Shown here one piece after another: positions 5,124 through 10,677 of a stretch of 10,677 nt of DNA. This DNA is from CAG-103 sp045112425 (GTDB taxonomy: Bacteria; Bacillota; Clostridia; Oscillospirales; Oscillospiraceae). Below the pieces are notes generated by a model. It searched no databases and was not told where the DNA came from. It was given only the letters and a program-made list of their open reading frames with translations. Numbering within the stretch: position 1 is the first letter of the stretch; each line of letters begins with the position of its first letter. Made by a program: the position numbers and the translations under genes. The stretch lies in NCBI GenBank assembly GCA_045112425.1, contig JBGUHV010000044.1, positions 1 through 10,677 of the forward strand, written 5' to 3'.

Positions 5124-5780
5124 TTATCGGTTCTTCTTTTTGCGGCCGTTATAATCGGCGTTGATGCGGCCTGCCCAGCTCGGGGCGAGCGGCGCATTGG
5201 CGCGCACATTGCTCACGGCCTCCGCCACGGTGGCATAGACGACCTCCGTGCCCTGACGGTCGGCGTGGTAGTTCACGGCGCGATCCTCGCTGATGCCGAA
5301 GCGGCGCGCGGTGGAAACCGCGTCGATGTTCGCCGCGAGGAAGAGAAACTCCCAGCCGTATTTCTCCTTCTCGTGCTCGATCATGCGCTTGACGCGGTCG
5401 GCGTCATAGCGGCGGCTGGCGTTCTCCATGCCGTCGGTGGTGATGACGAAGACGGTGTGCTCCGGCACGTCCTCAGGGCGGGCGTATTTGTGGATGTTCG
5501 CGATGTGGCGGATCGCGCCGCCGAGGGCGTCGAGCAGGGCGGTGCAGCCGCGCACGGTGTAATCCCGGTCGGTCATGGGCTTCACGTCCGCGAGCCTGAC
5601 GCGGTCGTGAATGACCTCGCTTTCATTGTCAAACAGGATCGCGGAGACGAAGCACTCGCCGTCCTGCTTTCTCTGCTTTTCGATGAGGCTGTTGAAGCCG
5701 CCGATGGTGTCGGCCTCGAGGCCGGACATGGAGCCGCTGCGGTCGAGAATGAAGACGAGCTCGGTGATGTTGTTTTTCAT
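5124..5780 (-). CDS. von Willebrand factor A domain protein
   Basis: A 218-residue soluble protein made of one VWA domain. The metal-ion-dependent adhesion site is complete: Asp13-x-Ser15-x-Ser17 in LDRSGSM, Thr80 in GCTALLDAL and Asp116 in VITTDGMEN. VWA domains bind protein partners through a divalent metal. No signal peptide or membrane anchor is visible, so it should act in the cytoplasm, as many bacterial VWA proteins of the TerY or MoxR-partner kind do. The C-terminus ends in a basic patch, GRKKKNR. I chose the ATG at 5780 because AGGAGG lies eight bases upstream and VWA proteins begin close to the first strand. A longer reading from 5912 adds 44 residues without domain character and overlaps promoter-like sequence. 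It is first in the operon with the HD hydrolase and the membrane protein. No MoxR ATPase is adjacent. Confidence 0.88.
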   Translation of the reverse strand: MKNNITELVFILDRSGSMSGLEADTIGGFNSLIEKQRKQDGECFVSAILFDNESEVIHDRVRLADVKPMTDRDYTVRGCTALLDALGGAIRHIANIHKYARPEDVPEHTVFVITTDGMENASRRYDADRVKRMIEHEKEKYGWEFLFLAANIDAVSTARRFGISEDRAVNYHADRQGTEVVYATVAEAVSNVRANAPLAPSWAGRINADYNGRKKKNR

Positions 5781-5825
5781 GGTGCATTCCTCCTGAATGT
5801 GATGTGTGGTTTGGCTTACGGTCAC

Positions 5826-5831
5826 AGTATA
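5826..5831 (-). promoter_or_regulatory. Proximal -10 candidate for the VWA operon
   Basis: TATACT on the minus strand is a good -10 about 46 bp upstream of the VWA start, but no recognisable -35 lies 16-18 bp further upstream. It might depend on an activator, or the distal promoter at 5908-5936 may be the real one. Confidence 0.35.
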
Positions 5832-5852
5832 GGAGATTTTCGCACCCGAGAG

Positions 5853-5876
5853 GTCGCCTGCGGGGCGACATTTTTT
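5853..5876 (+). terminator. Orphan plus-strand terminator hairpin
   Basis: GTCGCC (5853-5858) pairs with GGCGAC (5864-5869) around TGCGG, then A and TTTTTT (5871-5876). The shape is that of an intrinsic terminator on the plus strand, yet no plus-strand gene precedes it. It could end antisense transcripts of the VWA operon. On the minus strand the same hairpin would sit in the operon's leader if the distal promoter is used. Confidence 0.45.
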
Positions 5877-5907
5877 CGGATTCCGCCGGCGCGCATCATG
5901 ATCATAT

Positions 5908-5936
5908 ATCATAGCACGGGAGGGCGGATTTGAAAA
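5908..5936 (-). promoter_or_regulatory. Distal promoter candidate for the VWA operon
   Basis: Read on the minus strand: TTTTCA (5936-5931), a 17-bp spacer and TATGAT (5913-5908). Transcription would start near 5901, giving a leader of about 120 nt that includes the hairpin at 5853-5869. The spacing is right and the -35 is a partial match. Confidence 0.4.
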
Positions 5937-5945
5937 GAGAAGATC

Positions 5946-5977
5946 AAAGCCCCGGCGCCTTCGGGCGCCGGGGCTTT
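5946..5977 (-). terminator. Terminator of the APC permease gene
   Basis: AAAGCCCCGGCGCC (5946-5959) and GGCGCCGGGGCTTT (5964-5977) form a perfect 14-bp stem around a four-base loop (CGAA when read on the minus strand). It sits just after the permease stop codon (5984-5982). The distal arm ends in TTT and is followed by a pyrimidine-rich GATCTTCTCTTTTC. The U-tract is imperfect but the stem is very stable. Confidence 0.8.
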
Positions 5978-5981
5978 GGGG

Positions 5982-7334
5982 TCACACGGTATGAATGTCG
6001 TTTTTGTGCCTGCCGTAATAGAGGAAGGCGATGAGCAGAATGGCGCCGCAGATGAGCAGATACCAGACAAAGAGCGGGTTCTGCAGGCCGCCGAGGATGG
6101 CGATGCAGGAGCCGAGCACCGCGAGCACGGGCACGATGAGGCCCATGAAGACGTTCTTGATCTCATGCTGCCGCCAGAGCTTGAAGACGACGACGTAGAG
6201 CGGGATATAGAGCAGATAGCTCGACATGATGGCGATCTCCGACACGTCCGAGCCGCCGAGGATGCCGGTGGTCTGGCAGAGATAATGCATGACCATCCAC
6301 GCGAGGGAGAGCACCATGCTCAGAAGGCACGAATAGACCGGCATGTCCGCCTTGTTCATGACGGAGAACTTCTCCGCCGCAGGGAACATGCTGCGCAGAG
6401 AGAGCGCGTACGGCGTGCGGCACAGGCCCATGGTCTCGCCGTTGACCGTGCCCATGACGGAGACGATGACGAAGACGAAGAACACCCTGCCGCCGAGGGG
6501 CCCGAGGATCTTTTCCATCGCGGCGGCGACGTGCGCCGAGCCCATCTCCATGACCTTCTCGGGGCCGAGGATGCCCGAGATGCCCCAGAAATAGCAGATG
6601 TAGACAATCGTGATGACAATCGGCGTGATGGACAGCGCGAGCGGCATGTTGCGCTTCGGGTTCTTGATGTCCGACTGCACGAAGGTGGCGACGTGCCAGC
6701 CGTCATAGGCAAAGCAGAGCGGCCCCACGGCCGCGAGCAGGCCGGCGGCGGAGTTCGCCGCGACGGGGCGCGCCTTGAGCGCCGTGATCGGGTCGCCGAG
6801 GAGGAGACCGAAGATCGCCACGAGCAGCAGCGGCACGAGCTTGATGAAGGTGGCGGCGTTCTGGAAATAGCCGCCGCCCTTGCGGGAGAGGGTGTTAAAC
6901 GCAAAGCAGATGAGAATCCACGCCGTGCCGATCAGGCACTGGAGGAGAACGGAGCCGTCGATGTTGAACAGGGTGCAGAAATAGACGCCCACGATCCACG
7001 AGAGCACCGCGATGATCGCGGGATAGTGGATGAAGACCTCGAACCAGCCGTAGGCACAGGCCATGCGCGGGCTGATGAATTCCTCATAATACGTCATGAT
7101 GCCGCCGGGCTTGTCGGTGCGGGCGGAGATCTGCCCGATGGCGAGGCTGCCGAAGATGATGGCGAGGGCGGCCAGGGCGAACATGAGGATGCCGAGCGGC
7201 ACGCTGCCGTTCGTGGCCGTGAGGACGCTGGAGGCCTTGAAGAAGATGCCGCTGCCGATGACCGTGCCGGTGATCAGCGTGATGGCGGTGAGCAGGCCGT
7301 AGCGCTGCTTCTGGTCGGGCTGCCGGTTCTCCAT
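5982..7334 (-). CDS. APC-superfamily amino acid permease
   Basis: A 450-residue integral membrane transporter with about twelve hydrophobic segments, the usual size for the amino acid-polyamine-organocation superfamily. The conserved motif TGTVIGSGIFF (22-32) in the first membrane helix is the unwound substrate-binding stretch of this fold. FAYDGWHVATFVQSDIKNPKRN, in the middle of the protein, matches the corresponding sixth-helix and loop region of the L-type transporter/SteT group, which often exchanges neutral amino acids. The substrate cannot be read from the sequence. The ATG at 7334 is preferred: AAGGAAG lies 11 bases upstream, whereas an in-frame GTG at 7346 overlaps that site. The gene is transcribed alone, with its own promoter and terminator, divergently from the radical SAM gene. 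Confidence 0.92.
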   Translation of the reverse strand: MENRQPDQKQRYGLLTAITLITGTVIGSGIFFKASSVLTATNGSVPLGILMFALAALAIIFGSLAIGQISARTDKPGGIMTYYEEFISPRMACAYGWFEVFIHYPAIIAVLSWIVGVYFCTLFNIDGSVLLQCLIGTAWILICFAFNTLSRKGGGYFQNAATFIKLVPLLLVAIFGLLLGDPITALKARPVAANSAAGLLAAVGPLCFAYDGWHVATFVQSDIKNPKRNMPLALSITPIVITIVYICYFWGISGILGPEKVMEMGSAHVAAAMEKILGPLGGRVFFVFVIVSVMGTVNGETMGLCRTPYALSLRSMFPAAEKFSVMNKADMPVYSCLLSMVLSLAWMVMHYLCQTTGILGGSDVSEIAIMSSYLLYIPLYVVVFKLWRQHEIKNVFMGLIVPVLAVLGSCIAILGGLQNPLFVWYLLICGAILLIAFLYYGRHKNDIHTV

Positions 7335-7376
7335 GGATGCATACACTTCCTTTTTGTGATTTCTCTGACGGGATCT

Positions 7377-7405
7377 ATCCTAACGCCGAAATGGATTTCT
7401 GTAAA
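7377..7405 (-). promoter_or_regulatory. Promoter of the APC permease gene
   Basis: Read on the minus strand: TTTACA (7405-7400), a 17-bp spacer and TAGGAT (7382-7377). Transcription should start near 7370, about 36 nt before the ATG at 7334. Confidence 0.6.
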
Positions 7406-7468
7406 ACGCAATTTACGCATGGAGCACATGAAAAAACTTGATACCCAGTTTTCTCCAAACACAGGGCA

Positions 7469-7497
7469 TTGACGCGCAGGCAAAGAGCGGCTATGAT
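7469..7497 (+). promoter_or_regulatory. Promoter of the radical SAM gene
   Basis: TTGACG (7469-7474), a 17-bp spacer and TATGAT (7492-7497). Transcription should start near 7504, so the leader is only about 20-26 nt. This argues against the earliest possible GTG start at 7518. It is divergent from the permease promoter, with 63 bp between the two -35 boxes. Confidence 0.75.
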
Positions 7498-7529
7498 GGG
7501 AATGAGATCAAAGAATCGTGGGGATGCAC

Positions 7530-8393
7530 ATGCATTTTGTAGAGGCAAAAGCGCTTTTGACGCGCCATAACGGGATGAATCTCTACCGCGGGTGCGCGCA
7601 CGGCTGTGTCTACTGCGACAGCCGGAGCGACTGCTACCGGTTTACGCACCCGTTCGAGGACATTGAAGTCAAGCAAAACGCGCCGGCGCTGCTGGAGGAC
7701 GTTTTGAAAAAGCGGCGCAAGCGCATCGTCATCTCCACCGGCTCGATGAGCGACCCGTACCAGCCGTGCGAACAAGAGCTGCAGCTCACCCGGCGCTGCC
7801 TGGAGCTCCTTGACCGATACGGCTTCGGGGCGTCCGTGATCACGAAGTCCGATCTTGTGCTGCGCGATCTGGAGCTCTTTGACCGCATCCACCAAAAGGC
7901 AAAGGCCGTGCTGCAGATGACGCTCACCGTCGCGGACGACAAGCTCAGCCGCGTGCTCGAGCCGAACGTCTGCACGACCACGCGACGGTACGAGGTGCTC
8001 AAGGCATTTCAAAAGCAGGGCGTGCCGACCGTCGTATGGCTCACGCCGATCCTGCCGTTTCTGACGGACACGGAGGAGAACGTGCGCCGCATCCTGGATT
8101 ACTGCTTCGACGCGGGGGTGCGGGGCGTCGTCTGCTTCGGCGCAGGGCTGACGCTGCGCGACGGGAACCGCGAATACTATTACGCCGCGCTCGACCGGCA
8201 CTTCCCCGGCCTGAGCGGCGAATACCGCCGCCGGTACGGCAGCGCGTACGAGGCGAGCAGTCCGAGGGCGGGAGGGCTCCTGCGCCTCATTCACGACGAG
8301 TGCGAACAACACGGCGTCCTGCACGACCCGGAGGCGTGCTTCCGGTACATTGCGGAGCTTCCGGAGGAGCATGAGCAGCTGTCGCTGTTTTGA
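7530..8393 (+). CDS. SPL-family radical SAM protein
   Basis: A 287-residue radical SAM enzyme of the family that includes spore photoproduct lyase. The motif RGCAHGCVYCDSRSDC carries the CxxxCxxC iron-sulfur ligands (Cys22, Cys26 and Cys29 from this start). ISTGSMSDPYQPCEQ and ASVITKSDLVLRD are further family blocks, and TVVWLTPILPFLTDTEENVR is typical of the later part of the barrel. The position where a lyase might carry its extra catalytic cysteine is not evident here, so DNA repair is not assured and the function of this subgroup is unknown. The start is uncertain: ATG at 7530 gives the family-like N-terminus MHFVEAK and leaves six bases after the weak GTGGGG site; ATG at 7524 and GTG at 7518 are also in frame. 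It appears to be a single-gene transcript. Confidence 0.87.
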   Translation: MHFVEAKALLTRHNGMNLYRGCAHGCVYCDSRSDCYRFTHPFEDIEVKQNAPALLEDVLKKRRKRIVISTGSMSDPYQPCEQELQLTRRCLELLDRYGFGASVITKSDLVLRDLELFDRIHQKAKAVLQMTLTVADDKLSRVLEPNVCTTTRRYEVLKAFQKQGVPTVVWLTPILPFLTDTEENVRRILDYCFDAGVRGVVCFGAGLTLRDGNREYYYAALDRHFPGLSGEYRRRYGSAYEASSPRAGGLLRLIHDECEQHGVLHDPEACFRYIAELPEEHEQLSLF

Positions 8394-8446
8394 CTTCTTC
8401 GGCATCGTCCGGCATCATAATCGCCCCTGCAGCCATCTTTGACAAC

Positions 8447-8480
8447 AAAAACGATTCCAACCATCGGCGGGATCGTTTTT
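8447..8480 (+). terminator. Terminator after the radical SAM gene
   Basis: AAAAACGATTCC (8447-8458) pairs with GGGATCGTTTTT (8469-8480), twelve pairs including one G-U, around a 10-nt loop. The distal arm ends in five T residues and the proximal arm starts with five A residues, so it can work in both directions. It lies 53 bases past the stop. Confidence 0.72.
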
Positions 8481-8502
8481 CAATGCGATTTGTCATTCAG
8501 GG

Positions 8503-8531
8503 TTGATTTTTGCCTTCCTTTGGCCGATAAT
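8503..8531 (+). promoter_or_regulatory. Promoter of the deacetylase gene
   Basis: TTGATT (8503-8508), a 17-bp spacer and GATAAT (8526-8531). Transcription should start near 8538, inside a 12-bp palindrome, with a leader of about 30 nt before the ATG at 8569. Confidence 0.6.
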
Positions 8532-8534
8532 AAC

Positions 8535-8546
8535 ATGGAATTCCAT
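8535..8546. promoter_or_regulatory. 12-bp palindrome at the deacetylase start site
   Basis: ATGGAATTCCAT is a perfect palindrome lying four bases past the -10, over the expected transcription start. That is a classic repressor position, but the sequence is short and matches no operator I know. Confidence 0.35.
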
Positions 8547-8568
8547 ATAAGAAAACAGGTGAAACGAA

Positions 8569-10140
8569 ATGAAATCGAAAATCCTTGCATTGCTGCTGGC
8601 CGTTCTGATGATCACGGCCCTGCTCCCCTTCGGCGCCGCCGCCGCAAGAGAGCTTCCGATCTACTGCGTACAGCGGAGCGACAAGGTCGTCTCGCTCACG
8701 TTTGACGCCAGCTGGGGCGACAGTCACACGCAGACGCTCCTGAACATTCTCAACCGCTATCATGTGAAGGCCACGTTCTTCCTGGTGTCCATCTGGGTGG
8801 ACGCCTATCCGAACTGGGTCAAAACGCTCGCCGACAACGGCATGGAGGTCATGAACCACTCCTCGACGCACCCGCACATCGCGCAGCTGTCCTATTCGCA
8901 GGTGCAGGCGGAGGTCAACGGCTGCTCCGACAAGATCGAGGCCATCACCGGCGTGCGCCCGACGCTCTTCCGCTGCCCCTACGGGGAGTATAACGACACG
9001 GTGATCCGCGCGATCCGCGATCTCGGCGTCACGCCGATTCAGTGGGATGTGGACAGTCTGGACTGGTCGGGCAACAGCGCAGGCGAGATCAAAAGCCGCG
9101 TGCTCTCGAAGGTGAAGCCCGGCAGCATCGTGCTGTTCCACAACGACGGGGAGCACACCACCGAGGCGCTGCCCGAGATCATCGAGACGCTGCTCGCGAG
9201 GGGCTATTCCATCGTGCCCGTGTCGCAGAACATCTACGCCGGCAGCTACAAAATCGCCGCCGACGGCACACAAATCTCCACGCAGACCGTCGCGCCCGTG
9301 CTCTCGCTGGACGGCGGCACGGTCACCATGACCTGCAGCACGCCGAACGCGGAGATTCACTACACGACGGACGGCTCCGCCCCCACGAAGGACAGCCCGC
9401 GCTATACCGCGCCCGTCGCGGTGCCCGCGGGCACGACCGTGCGCGCCCGCGCCGTGTGCGCCGGGCTGAGCGACAGCGCCGTCGCCTTCATCACCTGCTC
9501 CGCCGGCGGGCACGAGATGAAGGACGTCACCGTGACCGACTGGCACTATGCGGCGCTGGACCGCGCCGTGAGCATGGGCGTGATCAACGGCACCGCGCCG
9601 GGCGTGATGAGCCCGAACACCCCCGTGACCCGCGCCATGCTCGTAACGATGGTGCACCGCCTCGCCGGCTCCCCCGCGTCCGGCGCGGACGTGCCCTTCC
9701 GGGATGCGGAGCCGGGGCAGTATTACTGCACGCCGCTCTGCTGGGCGGCGGAGAACGGAATCGTCAACGGCTATGAGGACAACACCTTCCGCCCCGGAAA
9801 CGTAATCACCCGCGCGGAGCTGAGCGCGATGATTGCGAGATATCTGCGGGTCTGCGGCCACACGCTGCCGGGTGATCCTGCCGCGCTGGAGCGCTTCTCA
9901 GACGCGGGCAGCATTCCCGACTGGGCCGAGGACAGCATGGCAGCGATGGTGACGCTCGGGATCGTGAAGGGCTATGAAAACGGAACCATCGGATCGGCCC
10001 GCAGCGCCACGCGCGCAGAGGCTGTGACGATGCTGCTGCGCGCGGCGGATCTGCCCGCGCCGGAGCCCGCGCAGCCCACCGCGCCGGAAGCCCCCACCGC
10101 GCCGACCGCACCCACAGCGCCCACGGCGCCGCAGCCCTGA
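8569..10140 (+). CDS. Secreted polysaccharide deacetylase with SLH repeats
   Basis: A 523-residue cell-wall protein that probably removes acetyl groups from peptidoglycan or another N-acetyl-sugar polymer. A signal peptide (1-26, ending AAA) leads into a NodB-type deacetylase domain (about 38-225): SLTFDASWGD with catalytic Asp46, the metal-binding motif NHSSTH (His97, His101), RCPYG (135-139) and VLFHND with His191. The second Asp of the usual TFDDG motif is Ala47, as in the PdaB-like DxSWG subgroup. Residues 242-312 resemble a chitobiase/beta-hexosaminidase C-terminal domain (IHYTTDGSAPT). Three SLH repeats follow (about 318-365, 376-425, 443-490), which dock proteins on pyruvylated secondary wall polymers. 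The tail (496-523) is Pro/Ala/Thr-rich with the tripeptide APT repeated. The ATG has AGGTG eight bases upstream and its own promoter. Family call firm; substrate inferred. Confidence 0.92.
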   Translation: MKSKILALLLAVLMITALLPFGAAAARELPIYCVQRSDKVVSLTFDASWGDSHTQTLLNILNRYHVKATFFLVSIWVDAYPNWVKTLADNGMEVMNHSSTHPHIAQLSYSQVQAEVNGCSDKIEAITGVRPTLFRCPYGEYNDTVIRAIRDLGVTPIQWDVDSLDWSGNSAGEIKSRVLSKVKPGSIVLFHNDGEHTTEALPEIIETLLARGYSIVPVSQNIYAGSYKIAADGTQISTQTVAPVLSLDGGTVTMTCSTPNAEIHYTTDGSAPTKDSPRYTAPVAVPAGTTVRARAVCAGLSDSAVAFITCSAGGHEMKDVTVTDWHYAALDRAVSMGVINGTAPGVMSPNTPVTRAMLVTMVHRLAGSPASGADVPFRDAEPGQYYCTPLCWAAENGIVNGYEDNTFRPGNVITRAELSAMIARYLRVCGHTLPGDPAALERFSDAGSIPDWAEDSMAAMVTLGIVKGYENGTIGSARSATRAEAVTMLLRAADLPAPEPAQPTAPEAPTAPTAPTAPTAPQP

Positions 10141-10168
10141 AGCACGCGCCGTTTGAATCGATATGAGA

Positions 10169-10201
10169 AAAGGCGAATCCGCAGCATGCGGATTCGCCTT
10201 T
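10169..10201. terminator. Terminator between deacetylase and EFR1 genes
   Basis: AAAGGCGAATCCGC (10169-10182) and GCGGATTCGCCTTT (10188-10201) form a perfect 14-bp stem around AGCAT. Since the arms start with AAA and end with TTT, it can serve both the deacetylase gene (plus, stop at 10138-10140) and the convergent ferredoxin gene (minus, stop at 10243-10241). On the plus strand it continues into a T-rich CGTCTTGTCTGTCT. Confidence 0.85.
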
Positions 10202-10240
10202 CGTCTTGTCTGTCTCAGATTCCGGAACGCCGGGGCGCTT

Positions 10241-10677
10241 TCAGTTCAGCTCCGGGTTCACATAGCGGCCGCGTTTGGCGGTTTTGCTGCCGTACTGGAT
10301 CGCGCCGGCCGGGCAGCGGTTGATGCAGCCGGTGCACTTATAGCATTTGCTCTTCACCCAGACGGGCCTGCCGTCGACCATGCGGATCGCCTCCGCCGGG
10401 CAGGCAGCGGCGCACTTGCCGCAGCGGATGCACTTCTCGTCCGCATAGAACTTTTTGGTGCTCTGGCAGAGATGGTAGGCAGCGAGCCCCGCCTTTGCCG
10501 CGGCAGCGCTGCCGGCGATCCGGTTCGGCTGCCGCTGCGCAACGGCGCTTTGGATCTCCGCGAGCTTCTTCTCCGCGTCGGCGAGCGTCTGCGAGAGCTT
10601 CTCCGGCGTGTCGATGTCATAGAAAATCAGCGCGCCGTCGGGCACGATGAGCGGATCGACCCGCTGCAGATCGAGCC
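10241..10677 (-). CDS. EFR1-type flavodoxin/ferredoxin protein (C-terminal part)
   Basis: The visible 144 or so residues are the C-terminal part of a longer protein whose start lies beyond the right edge. The frame is open to the last base, reading LDLQRVDPLIVPDGALIFYD, which suits the end of a flavodoxin-like domain. A helical linker is followed by two classical 4Fe-4S motifs, CIRCGKCAAACP and CYKCTGCINRCP, each with Pro after the fourth Cys, and the conserved ending YGSKTAKRGRYVNPEL. This pattern matches EFR1-type proteins, in which an N-terminal flavodoxin-like domain is fused to a bis-4Fe-4S ferredoxin, presumably for cytoplasmic electron transfer in anaerobes. The GTG at 10645 is not the true start because the family sequence continues upstream. 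It converges on the deacetylase gene and shares its terminator. Redox partners cannot be inferred. Confidence 0.85.
   Translation of the reverse strand, partial: LDLQRVDPLIVPDGALIFYDIDTPEKLSQTLADAEKKLAEIQSAVAQRQPNRIAGSAAAAKAGLAAYHLCQSTKKFYADEKCIRCGKCAAACPAEAIRMVDGRPVWVKSKCYKCTGCINRCPAGAIQYGSKTAKRGRYVNPELN

Noticed and set aside
5976..7472. Long plus-strand open frame opposite the APC permease.
   Set aside because: Asp/His/Glu/Arg-rich antisense shadow without domains; the permease on the minus strand has a clear family signature.
8497..9861. Long minus-strand open frame opposite the deacetylase.
   Set aside because: Val/His/Arg-rich shadow of the deacetylase, with no ribosome site or motif.
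10060..10137. Tandem DNA repeat at the 3' end of the deacetylase gene.
   Set aside because: It is a protein-level repeat (Ala-Pro-Thr) with varied third codon positions, typical of a wall-spanning linker, not a separate DNA element.

Overview
The window looks like chromosomal DNA of a GC-rich member of the Clostridia, probably the Oscillospiraceae/Ruminococcaceae group of gut anaerobes. The genes are about 60-65% GC with strong Shine-Dalgarno sites, the promoters are classical sigma-A type, the terminators are U-tailed hairpins, and the families fit: an S-layer-homology (SLH) exoprotein, an EFR1-type ferredoxin, an SPL-family radical SAM protein and an MBOAT/SGNH pair. This lineage call is inference from composition and gene families. 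I see no rRNA, tRNA, CRISPR array, transposase or phage gene.

Layout. Positions 1-131 hold inverted repeats and a terminator. A two-gene minus-strand operon (about 2630-132) encodes an AlgI/DltB-like membrane O-acyltransferase and an SGNH-type partner, probably for acylating a cell-surface polymer. The 513-bp stretch 2596-3108 has no credible protein gene, but on the minus strand it carries a complete small-RNA transcription unit: a sigma-A promoter, a rod-shaped RNA of about 160 nt and a U-tailed terminator. It also holds the promoters of the acyltransferase operon (minus) and of galE (plus). galE (3109-4125) encodes UDP-glucose 4-epimerase and ends in a strong terminator.

Next is a minus-strand operon (5780-4180): a von Willebrand factor A protein, a single-domain SpoT/MESH1-like HD hydrolase and a small unrecognised membrane protein. 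An APC-superfamily amino acid permease (7334-5982, minus) is transcribed divergently from an SPL-family radical SAM gene (7530-8393, plus). A secreted polysaccharide deacetylase with a chitobiase-type domain and three SLH repeats (8569-10140, plus) follows. The C-terminal part of an EFR1-type flavodoxin/ferredoxin fusion protein (minus) runs off the right edge.

Several genes act at the cell envelope: surface O-acylation, UDP-galactose supply, and a wall-anchored deacetylase. The most notable item is the structured RNA at 2669-2829. Its 13-bp closing helix and 10-bp inner helix present a 47-nt pyrimidine-rich loop containing anti-Shine-Dalgarno-like stretches. I cannot place it in a known RNA family by eye.
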